The notes below the pieces were generated by a model that was not told the origin of the DNA, searched no databases, and saw only the letters and a list, made by a program, of their open reading frames with translations. Below, one piece after another: positions 12,860 through 22,800 of a stretch of 64,000 nt of DNA. The DNA is from Onchocerca volvulus. Taxonomy: Eukaryota; Nematoda; Chromadorea; Rhabditida; Onchocercidae. Made by a program: the position numbers and the translations under genes. Position 1 is the first letter of the stretch; every line of letters begins with the position of its first letter. The stretch is from assembly GCA_000499405.2 (NCBI GenBank), contig HG738137.1, positions 25,165,843 through 25,229,842 of the forward strand. Direction: 5' to 3'.

Positions 12860-13542
12860 AACTGGATTCCGCATAAATTTTGGCACTAGCTCATTAGAAA
12901 TGAAAAGAAATTTAAAGAGTATCAACTATGCACAGTTACAGTATCACCTTTTTCAGACCAGGAGAAAATCAATTTGTTTTCATCAAATTATTCGTTTATT
13001 CAGCAGCCTTTTTTATAGAAATAAAAGATGTTAACGAAAAATACCGAAATCTTGAGAAAAATACGAAAAAGTTTACATTAAAAATTGCGAATTGCATAAT
13101 ACACTCATCGAGAAACAATAAAAAATAGTTGAAATACATTCCGTGGCAGTAATTTTCTAGCAAATCATATAGGTGAGTGAATTTGCAGTATCTTAGGTGA
13201 TGTCACTGGCTTTTGATTTTCAGGTTAAAATCTGAGTTTCAAATATCGCAAAATCAACATTTGAAATTCAAAGTCAAAAGCATACTACAATGTTCTGTAT
13301 AAATTTAATTAAAACGATTAAAAAACACTTTTCTGTGCTAAAATGATGCGGTATATTTTATTTTTTTGAGTCAGTAGATCTATTTACCATGATGAACAGC
13401 TAATTGATAAACTAAATTGACTGCAGTGAAAATAATCAGCTGAAAACAGAAAAAAAACCTTTACAACGATTAAATTATTCAAAATGATAATAAAGTCTCT
13501 GCACCTAGTTGATATCATATCATTTCATCACTCTTGCAACCA

Positions 13543-13878
13543 GAAATTTACAAATTTCTAGATCTAATAATAGGAATAGATCTATACAATAACGTACAAA
13601 ATTTAGTTCTCTTTTTCGAGTATTTGAGCCAAATTATGATCTTCCTAAATGCTAGTGATGTTAAAAGACAAATTCATAATATATTACAAATTTGTGACGA
13701 GTTGATTGTATATCCTTTCCCAGAATATGCCACAATATGCTTCTTATCTGATAACGTTAATTCTGTGCTTCAAGAATTACTATCTTCCATCCTTTCTCCC
13801 AAAAAAAGACATAGCATCATCCTCACGAAAAAAAAAAAAGTCAGGATAATTAATTATAAACTATTATTCGTGTTATAA
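13543..13878 (+). other. Unassigned open frame of about 110 codons, possible retroelement relic
   Basis: A frame open for over 330 bases with fewer homopolymers than the flanks. It has no ATG at its start, so it would be an exon or a relic. The residues near the beginning (FLDLIIGIDLYNN) faintly recall the end of the aspartic-protease region in BEL/Pao polyproteins (DILIGxD), but what follows is not recognisable reverse transcriptase. It is 2 kb upstream of an LTR-flanked element. The function call is weak; it may be chance. Confidence 0.25.
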
Positions 13879-14139
13879 ATTATTCTTCTTCCACTTTTCT
13901 TTGTCCTTCTAAACAAAATAAAAAATATTTAGCGACAAATGCATATTTAGCTTTTCTTGGAATGGATCAGCGTGCTGCGATTTAGGCATATTCCATCACG
14001 TAGTTTTCGTAGTTAGCATCTAAGCAATTAGTATTTAGTTTTCACCGGAGATTGTTTTCATTAAGTTTGACTTGAAGCTTTCGAAAATATATTTCGATAT
14101 CGCCATTTTCAAATTGTCCTGCCATGGACTGGCTTTCAT

Positions 14140-15460
14140 AGAATTACTGTAAGTTTTTGTAATTAAATTCATAATAATATAGCAAATAATTCATGGCTTA
14201 CGCCAAATACTTAATTACTTGAAAAACCAATATCCAAAATCCCTTCATAGATTACAAAAGATCATCTAGAAGACCTCTTAAAGTTGTTATTTGAATAAAA
14301 TAAAATAAAGCATATTAAATTGCTCAACAATTATTCGTAAAACATCCTCCTATCTCTCATTCTATCTTCTTTTCATTCTTTTCCTTCTTTTTTCGTTCAT
14401 CTTCTCTTTCTTCTCCCTTCCCTATCTTCTTTCCATTTTCTTCTCTTTCTTACCATCTTTCTTTGATTTTGTTTTATATATTTTTGCTTTGTATTCCTTT
14501 CTTTTTTCCAGTACTTTTTTTAAAATTTTCTCCTTCCAAAAAAAAAAAAAAAAAAAAAACAAAAAAACAAAAAAACAAAAAAAAAGAAGCAAAACAACAA
14601 AGAATACTACAAAATATTCGTTAATTTGCAAAATCGATTAGAAATTTGAATAAAATGCTGACATTTAATGTAATGAGTATTTCTTCATCAAAAACCTTTT
14701 TTATGAATTATTTCAGAATTGGACTGTCTCATTGTAACAAAAGTAAAAATATATACAACAGGACATATAGGTGAAGCTAGGAAAATTGCCATTAATATGC
14801 TTTTTGAGAAAAAAAAAACTGAAATTTAGTATTTCTTAATACAATCATCAAGTTTTTGTAATTAAACTCGTAGTAGATAGAAATGGCAAAGATATAATTC
14901 TGGCATATATCAAATATTTAATTATTTAACTATTGTTAATTAATATCTATTATTAAATAATATTAATAATTAATATTAAACCGTTTGAAAAAATAAACCA
15001 TCTAGCAAAGACTTAAATAAAGACGTTAAGATGATTCTTTACAATTGCTATTTAAATCAAGTGTGTTTTAGTGTTTAATAATTATTTATGAAGCAATATA
15101 TAGCAAAAAAAAAAACTTTCCTTTTCTTTTTTCATCCTTTTTTTTTTCATTTTTCTCAAAATTTCTCTTTTCTCCCTTTTCTTTTTTTTCAATTCTTTTT
15201 TTTTCTTCAGTTTTTCTTCAAAATTTTTTTTTTCGATTTATGATTTCGTCTTTTCCCATTGTCACAGTAGAAAGTAATAATAAAAGAAAGTTATGGACAG
15301 TTAAAAAATAGACGAAGCAACAAGGAATGCCAAAAAATATCCATCAATTTACGAAGTCGACTAAAAATTTGAATAAAAGGCTATGATGTTTAAATGCAAT
15401 GAATATTTTTTCGACTCAACAACTTTTTCACGAATTATTTTCAGATTTCTTTAATTCATT
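14140..15460. repeat. Diverged non-coding tandem duplication, units about 0.6-0.7 kb
   Basis: The block at about 14147-14740 and the block at about 14845-15460 share landmarks in the same order: AGTTTTTGTAATTAAA, a TTTTCTTT-rich stretch, AGAAATTTGAATAAAATGCT (second copy AAAAATTTGAATAAAAGGCT), and a following AATTATTTTCAGA-type segment. Divergence is substantial, so the duplication is old. No reading frame is conserved between copies. Confidence 0.6.
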
Positions 15461-15956
15461 ATGACATAGATAAATGAACGATATTTTTCTAGTGAAATTT
15501 GATTTAAGCTCGTCAATGACTGTCAAAACTTAAAATTAAACGAATTCACTTCAGTGTTAAAACTTTTATAAATTTAAATATTCTCTAATTGAATGAACCA
15601 TGCAATGAAAATATTAAAATATGATTACAACAGAATATAGAGACTGAATTAAAGAATAGTCAATAATATGATAGATAAACTAAAATTTACATTTTTGGCA
15701 GAAAAATAAAATTTTCGTAATTAAAAAGCTATTAACAAACAAAAATTTTATCTAACTGATAGCAAATGGAAAGTGTTTGATTTCAGTATATGTCAAACAT
15801 TTGATTTGAAAAAAAAAAGAACTCTAACAAAATAATCTATCAGAAGCTCATCCTAGTTGTAGTTGATTTCTCTAGCACTTCGGACTTTTCCCTAGAAATT
15901 TTTACAATAATAAGAAAAGAATATAAATATCAATTCAAGAGAAATAACTTTATATC

Positions 15957-16310
15957 TGTCGGTGAAACCCGAAAGACAAAATTGTTGTAAATAAGGAGTG
16001 TTAAAGGTCAAGAAGCGCGAAGATGGCTTCGAAGGGAATAAAACAATAAACATATTTACCGCCAAAACGCTCTGATTGACAAATAAACAAAGCGAGGTCA
16101 AACAATCATGAGGCAAGACACTGAGGATTGAGAGGGAAAGATAAGCCCAAAAGGATTTAAAAGCTTCGGATTTTGGAACAAAATCAGTTTACTAGAACGA
16201 ACGTTCAACAGTTCGGAGTTTTTGACAAGACTTCAAGTTTGGAATTTTCTATAACGACCATAGCAACAGTTTGATCGAGTCGAACAACAACTGACAATCA
16301 AGGAGCAAAT
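15957..16310 (+). mobile_element. 5' LTR-like direct repeat of a retroelement
   Basis: This segment aligns without gaps to a second copy at a constant offset of 1,880 bp for its first ~200 bp. Shared words include CAAATAAACAAAGCGAGGTC (16080 and 17960) and AAGGATTTAAAAG (16151 and 18031). After a 39-bp length difference, ATCAAGGAGCAAA matches ATCAAGGACCAAA. It begins TGTCGG, as LTRs of BEL/Pao-type elements often do, and the ATTTAAAAG could be a TATA-like box. The end is approximate. The two copies differ at many sites, so the insertion is not recent. Confidence 0.65.
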
Positions 16311-16392
16311 CTTGTTACTTTTTAAACATATCTGATTGTCCTGCAATACTATTAATATTACTATATCATAAAGGTGAATTCCGACACAAATA

Positions 16393-17259
16393 ATGGAAGA
16401 GGAATCGAAGCAACCACCGGAGAATATTGAATTTCAAATGAGAAATGAAGATTTTCCGCCGTTACCGAGTATTTCGTCATTCAGCAACGAACGAAATAAA
16501 ATCATGATCTCAAAAGGGAATTTCTCTTTGCAGATAGGCAACCCTAATGTTGGATTTGCACCTGAATCTGAACCGAACTTCTTCGGAAATTCACAACTTG
16601 AAGCGAGAATGAACATACAGACATATCCAAATGGTACAGTGACTAACATTCCACCAAATGTGATGACTGACCAATTTGGAATGCTCGGATTCTTGGCTGC
16701 TTATCGACGAATGCGTGTTGACCCCAGTATTGCTTCACTTGCTATTGGCGAGAAGGCAGAATTGTTGGGTTTGGGGATGAATTCTCAGCTTGAAGTACCG
16801 AATCCAAGTGGACATGGCAGATCCGAAATTCATCTAAATTATGGAGGACCATGGACAAATAAGCCAAATCATGCACCACACATAGATGTTAAGATACCGG
16901 AAAAGTATAAAACAAATAAATTGATTCGTGAGAAGTTAGCAAAAATTAAATTCCCATTATTGGAAGAGGATGTATTGTTTTATCTTTTTTATAATTATCC
17001 GGGTGAGGAATATCAAATTGCCGCTGCTCATGAGTTATATGTAAGAGACTGGCGTTACAATAAAGTGGAGCGTATATGGCTGAGACGTTTGAACTTCGGA
17101 AGTGTCATTCAACAAACAACCGTATTTGAAAAGGGGACATATAATGTCTTCGATCCAGAACACTGGAGAAAAGTACCGAGGGATATGACAGTTGAATACA
17201 AAGATCTTGAAGAACAGCCAGAGTTACCACCGAATATGAAAATATTCTTTGAACCATGA
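16393..17259 (+). CDS. Intronless CCR4-NOT complex subunit 2 (NOT2) copy, 288 aa
   Basis: Uninterrupted reading frame from ATG at 16393 to TGA. CNOT2/NOT2 is a core scaffold of the cytoplasmic and nuclear deadenylase complex that shortens mRNA tails. The N-terminal half has the family motif NEDFPPLP (residues 18-25) and VTNIPPNVMTDQFGMLGFL (about 82-100). The C-terminal NOT2/3/5 box follows: HIDVKIPEKYKTNKLIREKL, EEDVLFYLFYNYPGEEYQ, AAHELYVRDWRYNKVERIWL, GTYNVFDPEHWRKVPRDM and LEEQPELPP. It is shorter than animal CNOT2 (over 400 aa) but keeps the whole complex-forming domain. Every host gene in this window has several introns; this one has none. It sits between two LTR-like repeats and its ATG is about 80 bp past the 5' repeat. 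I read it as a retrocopy captured by, or inserted in, an LTR element. The intact frame suggests selection or recency. Confidence 0.88.
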   Translation: MEEESKQPPENIEFQMRNEDFPPLPSISSFSNERNKIMISKGNFSLQIGNPNVGFAPESEPNFFGNSQLEARMNIQTYPNGTVTNIPPNVMTDQFGMLGFLAAYRRMRVDPSIASLAIGEKAELLGLGMNSQLEVPNPSGHGRSEIHLNYGGPWTNKPNHAPHIDVKIPEKYKTNKLIREKLAKIKFPLLEEDVLFYLFYNYPGEEYQIAAAHELYVRDWRYNKVERIWLRRLNFGSVIQQTTVFEKGTYNVFDPEHWRKVPRDMTVEYKDLEEQPELPPNMKIFFEP

Positions 17260-17360
17260 GCTATGCTGGCATCCTCCAAAGAATCATTATTGTTAATTAA
17301 ATCATACTTTGTATACTTCTGCGCTCATTTTTCCCATCAAATATTATAGCACGAGCCGAA

Positions 17361-17840
17361 ATGTCTACCAGCCTGACCAATCAACTAGCAAAAGAGAAGA
17401 TCCTAAAACTTTTTAACAAAGCAAAGCGACTCGATCTAATACCACTAGTTCGAAGCCTTTCGCGAGAACAAAGACAATATCAAGTCAAATTACGAATTAT
17501 AAGGAAAAAATCAAATTCCTTAAACTATAAAATGGTACTCTCAAATTAATGAACGAAAAATGCTTGGAATATATTGAAAAAATCCCGACCGCGCAGAAGA
17601 AGAAAAATATGCTGAAATGATTGACGAAATGACAGTTATTTTAAATTTAATAAGTAGCGGAAAAACTGTTACTCCTTAAAAACACATATGGATGATTATG
17701 AAGTGGAGCTTCAACACTCGAATCAAAAATGGATATCGGAGAATCAACCAGAGAACTAGCCCTACTAAAAGAAACATTCCCCAACACATATTATGCAACT
17801 ATTAACTTATCACAAACCATTTCTACCACTACCAATCTTT
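17361..17840 (+). pseudogene. Decayed gag-like segment of an LTR retroelement
   Basis: An open frame of 62 codons (ATG at 17361) with a basic, helical character (KEKILKLFNKAKRLDLIPLV) continues in shifted frames with acidic helical stretches (CLEYIEK, EEEKYAEMIDEMT) broken by stops and frame changes. This looks like the N-terminal coiled-coil part of a BEL/Pao-type gag. No protease, reverse transcriptase, RNase H or integrase is present before the 3' repeat, so the element is an internally deleted, non-autonomous derivative. Assignment to BEL/Pao is by general appearance only. Confidence 0.45.
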
Positions 17841-18300
17841 CGAAAAATCGGAAAGATATAATTATCGTAAATATGCAGTGATAAAGATCAAGAAGTGCGA
17901 AGATAGTCTCAAAGGGACCAAAACGACAAACATGCTTACTACCAAGACGCTCTGATTAACAAATAAACAAAGCGAGGTCGATTAATCATGAGGCACACTT
18001 TATAGATCAGAAAAAGAGTAAGAGTCCCGAAAGGATTTAAAAGTTTTGGATTTGGGGACAAAATTATTTTCTGCAACAGTCCAATTCGGAGCTTTTATAC
18101 CGACTTAGAACGATGCAGCAATAACAGTACATCGAATATCAAGGACCAAACAAACCACTGTTTTTTCTATTAGCAACAAAGGAAGAATAATTCAGTGATC
18201 AATTTGCTTGGATATTCTTCAATAATTATTTTCATTGTACGAGAAGAAACACTCGTCAATCAATAAAACTTTTTATAGAAAGATTTGTGTCTGTCATGTC
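17837..18300 (+). mobile_element. 3' LTR-like direct repeat of the same element
   Basis: Second copy of the repeat at 15957-16310. It extends further and includes TCAATCAATAAAACTTTTTA around 18258, a plausible LTR polyadenylation signal, followed by a T/G-rich stretch. Base composition is richer in G+C than the flanks. Ends are approximate; no clear target-site duplication could be fixed by eye. Confidence 0.6.
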
Positions 18301-18345
18301 ATAAACACAATCAACTTTTCTGGCAATACCAATCATTCATCTATA

Positions 18346-18740
18346 TAAATAAAAATGTGAATGCTCCCCTGTTACCCCGAACGAGACTTCGCAAGTTCTC
18401 CAATTGTTTTCAAATTTTGACACAACCTTATATTTGAATAGACCATCATTTTTATATAGACATAACTACTTTTTTTCACGCGTCACGTTAAACTAAAAGT
18501 AAGTGAAGGTGCTGAATTTCTTGACTCCACCATGCAACACGTTATCACGAGCGGACTGAATTTTTTAACTCTGCCTGCATCACGTCCTCATGAGCGGACT
18601 GAATTTTTTGATTTCGCACCGCACCTCGCTTTCATAAGCGGGCAGAATATATTCACCACGCCTACTTTCTGCATTGACTGCGGCTACTTCCTGCAATTGC
18701 CAAAACGAATGGCAAATCTTCAAGTTCAGAAGTTTTAAAA
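18346..18740. mobile_element. Possible Helitron-like or MITE fragment with internal 43-bp repeats
   Basis: A GC-richer island begins with ATCTATATAAATAAAAATG, a word resembling the 5' ends of Helitron-like elements in many invertebrates. Inside it are three diverged units spaced 43-44 bp (around 18549, 18592 and 18635) built on GAGCGGACTGAATTTTTT. It lies just beyond the 3' LTR-like repeat. The open frame 18532-18738 is a by-product of these repeats. Class assignment is tentative. Confidence 0.35.
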
Positions 18741-19814
18741 ACTTTATTTCACTCATGTTTCATGCCATCAATGAAAATATCTATTAAATTTTAAATAAAT
18801 TGTTTTTATCAACGTTAATAAATCATATTTTAGTGTTGAGAAATCTCCAGCCAATCATAGTAAAGAATCACGATTGCCGAAACATGATATTTGAATATCA
18901 TGTTACTAAGTGATAATTCACTAGACTTCTTTATTATTATTAAATGAAAGGCACCCATACTTAATTAAATTATCCAATTCTTAAATTAGATAATTTAATT
19001 TAAAAAAAAATATATAAATTCCGCAGATATTTTGAGAAAATTTCCCAGCAACATTTCATAGTATTTTACAGATCTTATAAAATTCTGCACTGAAACGCGA
19101 AACCAGCCAGATTCATAGTACTTTTTTCTTTTCCCTTTCCCTCACTTTTTTCTTCATGAACGACTATGAAAATTCCTGTTGGAAAAAACGATGAAGAAAA
19201 AGTTTATTTTCCATCTGCAGTAAAAAGAAAAAATTGAAATTTGAAACTCATTTATGCAGATGAAAAATTTATTTTGGAGCATAACAAAAAGATGGTAAAC
19301 GATAACAATCAGCATATGTATAGCTGACATACAGTAACAAAGAAAAACAATAATAATCAAAAAGCACAACAATAAGATTCTTCCCCTTAATTCATATCTT
19401 CTCTAAACTCATTCTGAAAACTGCAACCACTTTTAATTAAAATGAACTGCTAATTTAATCCTTAATCAGATAATTGTCCAAAACAAAATCAGATTAAGAG
19501 TCTGTTGCTAAACCTCATTTTGAAAGCACAAGATATTTCAAATGTAAAAATTTTACAGACGGATAAACACAAAATGAGATACTGATTGACCTGATATGAA
19601 CACAGAATCATCGAATGTATTCAGAATCACCAAATAGATTTATTACACTGCAACAGCTCAATGGATGACATAAATGAACATAACAATAAGAAAAACTCAA
19701 GTTATCATATCATTCTGCCTAAGTTTATTGCTAGTTAGTCAGATAAAGGATTTGCAATTAAAGTTCAGTTGGAACTTTCTTGTTGGAAATTCTCAATAGT
19801 TTTACCTACAGCTT
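18741..19814. other. Intergenic, including UTP6 3' flank
   Basis: AT-rich sequence with no coding signal. The last ~100 bases are the presumed 3' UTR of the UTP6 gene. Confidence 0.6.
19724..19729 (-). terminator. Candidate poly(A) signal of UTP6
   Basis: AATAAA on the minus strand, 86-91 bases after the UTP6 stop codon. Confidence 0.55.
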
Positions 19815-22800
19815 TCAAGTAAATTTTTCAGTCTCCGAATTGTTACCATCGTCATCATCACTTAGATCTTCGACATCCTTTCCAATATCGGAATCGAATC
19901 CGTTATAATTACTGGCAGCATTTTGCAATAAACTATTATAAGCCACCAGAAATGACTCAATTTCATTTGATGCCAAACAAGCCATAGCGCGCTGAAAAAA
20001 AGCATAATTAAGCTAGAATAAATCTTTTTTTCTAAAAACCATAAATTCTTTTAAAAACTATAAATCCTAAATCTTTCTCCAAAAATTTCGAAACTTCCTT
20101 CGATATATGCATTTATATACTCTAATTTTAAATTTCACAATGATTCTAATTACTTGTAAATCTTCAGAGATTTATAGACAAGATCTGAACAACTGAATAA
20201 AGCCTATTTCAGCATATCAAGGATACAACGACACATGTAAAAAATTACGTATAGCTAAAAAATATTATGTGCCAATACTAATATGACTAATTTGCAATGA
20301 GCAAAAAATGTCCATAGGTTTCAGGCAATTCGACTAAATGACAATGCTGGAAGTAACTGCAACTATGCAATACTGAAATTGCTCCAACCCCAATGATTCG
20401 CGATGCTTTTATCACTTCAATATGAAGCAAATGAACAGACAGTGAAATAATAGTTAGCTTACTCTATGAATCGTTTGCAAAGTGAGTGGCTCATATTTCA
20501 GCATAAAATTTGCATAATCAATCCAACATTCGTGTGTTTTACTTCCAAATTCCACAATCATTAATTCAAAAGCCTGTGTAACAAATTCCATAGACATTTG
20601 CTCCGATTTCAATTCATGTTCGATAAATGTTCGATGAACTTCGATACTGAAATAAGAATATTTAATGAATAATCAGTTAAAAACTTTGCTGGACCGAATA
20701 AACAAGAATAAAAAAGAATTTCCCTTTATTCTTAATTAGATAAGAAGATTGAAAAGAGAGAAATGAATTACCCAAGACGCGGTATCATTCATAAAATTAC
20801 TAGATTAAAATACTTTTTACTGTTGTAGATTAAAATCTTACTATGCTCAATTAACAAATTCAACAAGCAGTAAAAATTTTTTAATGATTTTAAAATTACG
20901 AAAATTGCAGTAGACTGATGATGCAGTAGATTAAAAATAATTGATAAAAGTTAATAAAGTTTAACCGATCATTACCGAAATAAAGGGAAATTCATTACCT
21001 GTTCGGTGGATGTTTCGCAAATAAGAAATATTCTTCCCTTAGTTTATTAGGTCTATCATGGTAAACAGAAGCTAGATAACTGAAAATGATTTCTGTTAAT
21101 TAGTTGAACAAAAAAAAAAAAAAATCCGAGAATTGAAGATAAGCAACTCTGAAATATATAAGTACGCATTCCTTTCTCTAAACAAGATATAAAATTATTA
21201 TTTTTTTAGATCGCCGATGCTATTAAATTATAATATTAATTGAAAAGATAAAGGAATGAAAGATTGTTCCATATCACTTTCCAGTATTATCATTCTGGAA
21301 AAGGCAATAGAGAAAGTAATCCATTGAAAGTTGAATTATAAGAGAAAATTTTGGTACTTCAAACGAACACATCGCATTTCACATGCAACTTCCGGTGTTG
21401 TACGAAAAGTAGCTCGTTTGAAAAACTCATCCACATCATTTTCTGAGTACTGATGCGCCCAGTCGATAGCTACTTTGTACATATCAGCAAGACCATGGTT
21501 TTCATCATATACCTTAAAATTGGCAACATTATAAGATAATTCAAGGCAATATGTCTCTCTATATGTTGTTATGTATTCATTAAATATTCAGTCTGCTTAT
21601 ATAAGTACAACTCACCTCAGAAGTTTACAATATCACCAAAGAAAATCAGCAATTTCCTATTATTCAGTGCAGTTGCATATTTTCTCAAAAATAACATTTC
21701 CGAAATTAGGCATGAATGTACACAAACGTTTCAAAAAGATTACGATTATGCCCAATTTGACTGACCGATTTGATTGATTTAGAACGATCAATGTAAGATA
21801 CTATCCTACGCTAAGCTTTTTTATTATTTAATCTGCACAGAATAAAGATAAATAAGTAGCTATAATATTCTATGACAGAGAGGCTAGTAAAATCTGTTGA
21901 GTATTTCTGCTCCTCTATTTTCAAATCACAATGCTAATACAGTTGTGCGTCATATATTCAAACAGCAGAAAAGAATAGAATTTTATATAGTTATATAAGA
22001 AGTTTATTTGATATAAACCAGTTTTTCGCACACACGTTTTGCTACATAATTAGCACTAACGTTACAGTACTTGTGAACTACTTTATAAGACTTTGAAATT
22101 TTCAAATTTAAGAAATTTAAATCATCTGAGGAAGAATATTTTTTCTAGGAAATATTAAGATTTTGATTTAATTCTCCCTTCCAAAAAAAAGAAAGAAAAA
22201 ATAGAAAGAAGTCTAACAATCTGAAAAGACATACTTCTCGTGTTGCTTTATCGAACAATTTACGTATAGTTTCAACATCCATTGGATTGAACTTAATTTT
22301 GCACTGCAATAGCATCATCCATAAAAATGCATTTCCCGGATTGTTTTTTATTGCTTCATCCAAAACTTTCTCTTTTTCTTCGAAATTTTCTACTAATCGA
22401 TTGAATTTTATAACATCCATATTTGTCCCATATCCTCTACTGATCAACCAAAAAAGTTGTTCACGATACTTCTCTTCTGCATCTGGATCACCTGTCATAT
22501 TTTAGATTTCAGTATTGCAATTAATATATGGGAAAAATAGATCAAAAAAAAATTTAATTTGCACTAAAAGAAAAAAAAATTTGAAGCCTTCATTACTCGG
22601 TTAGCAAGGCTTGTCAAGTAGTTTTTGAAAACGGATCATGTTAGGCGATCATGGAGATAAACAAAATTAGGTCAAAACTTGCTATTAAGGATGAATTAAT
22701 AAAATTCGGCATGAATACATATGATTAGATCCAAAACCTTTCTCTCATAAATGTAGTACAAAATTTTTTTTTTTTAAAGGAGATCGCTGCAACATGGCAT

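Larger units (their letters stand above)
12576..15956. other. Intergenic region with repeats and decayed sequence
   Basis: AT-rich and full of A/T runs, including one poly(A) of about 45 at 12813-12857. It contains an unassigned open frame near 13534 and an old tandem duplication at about 14140-15460, listed separately. Otherwise I see no gene. Confidence 0.6.

Noticed and set aside
14422..14631. Phe/Lys-rich open frame on the minus strand
   Set aside because: Consists of homopolymer-encoded residues.
16434..16649. Minus-strand open frame within the NOT2 copy
   Set aside because: Antisense shadow of the clearly coding NOT2 frame.
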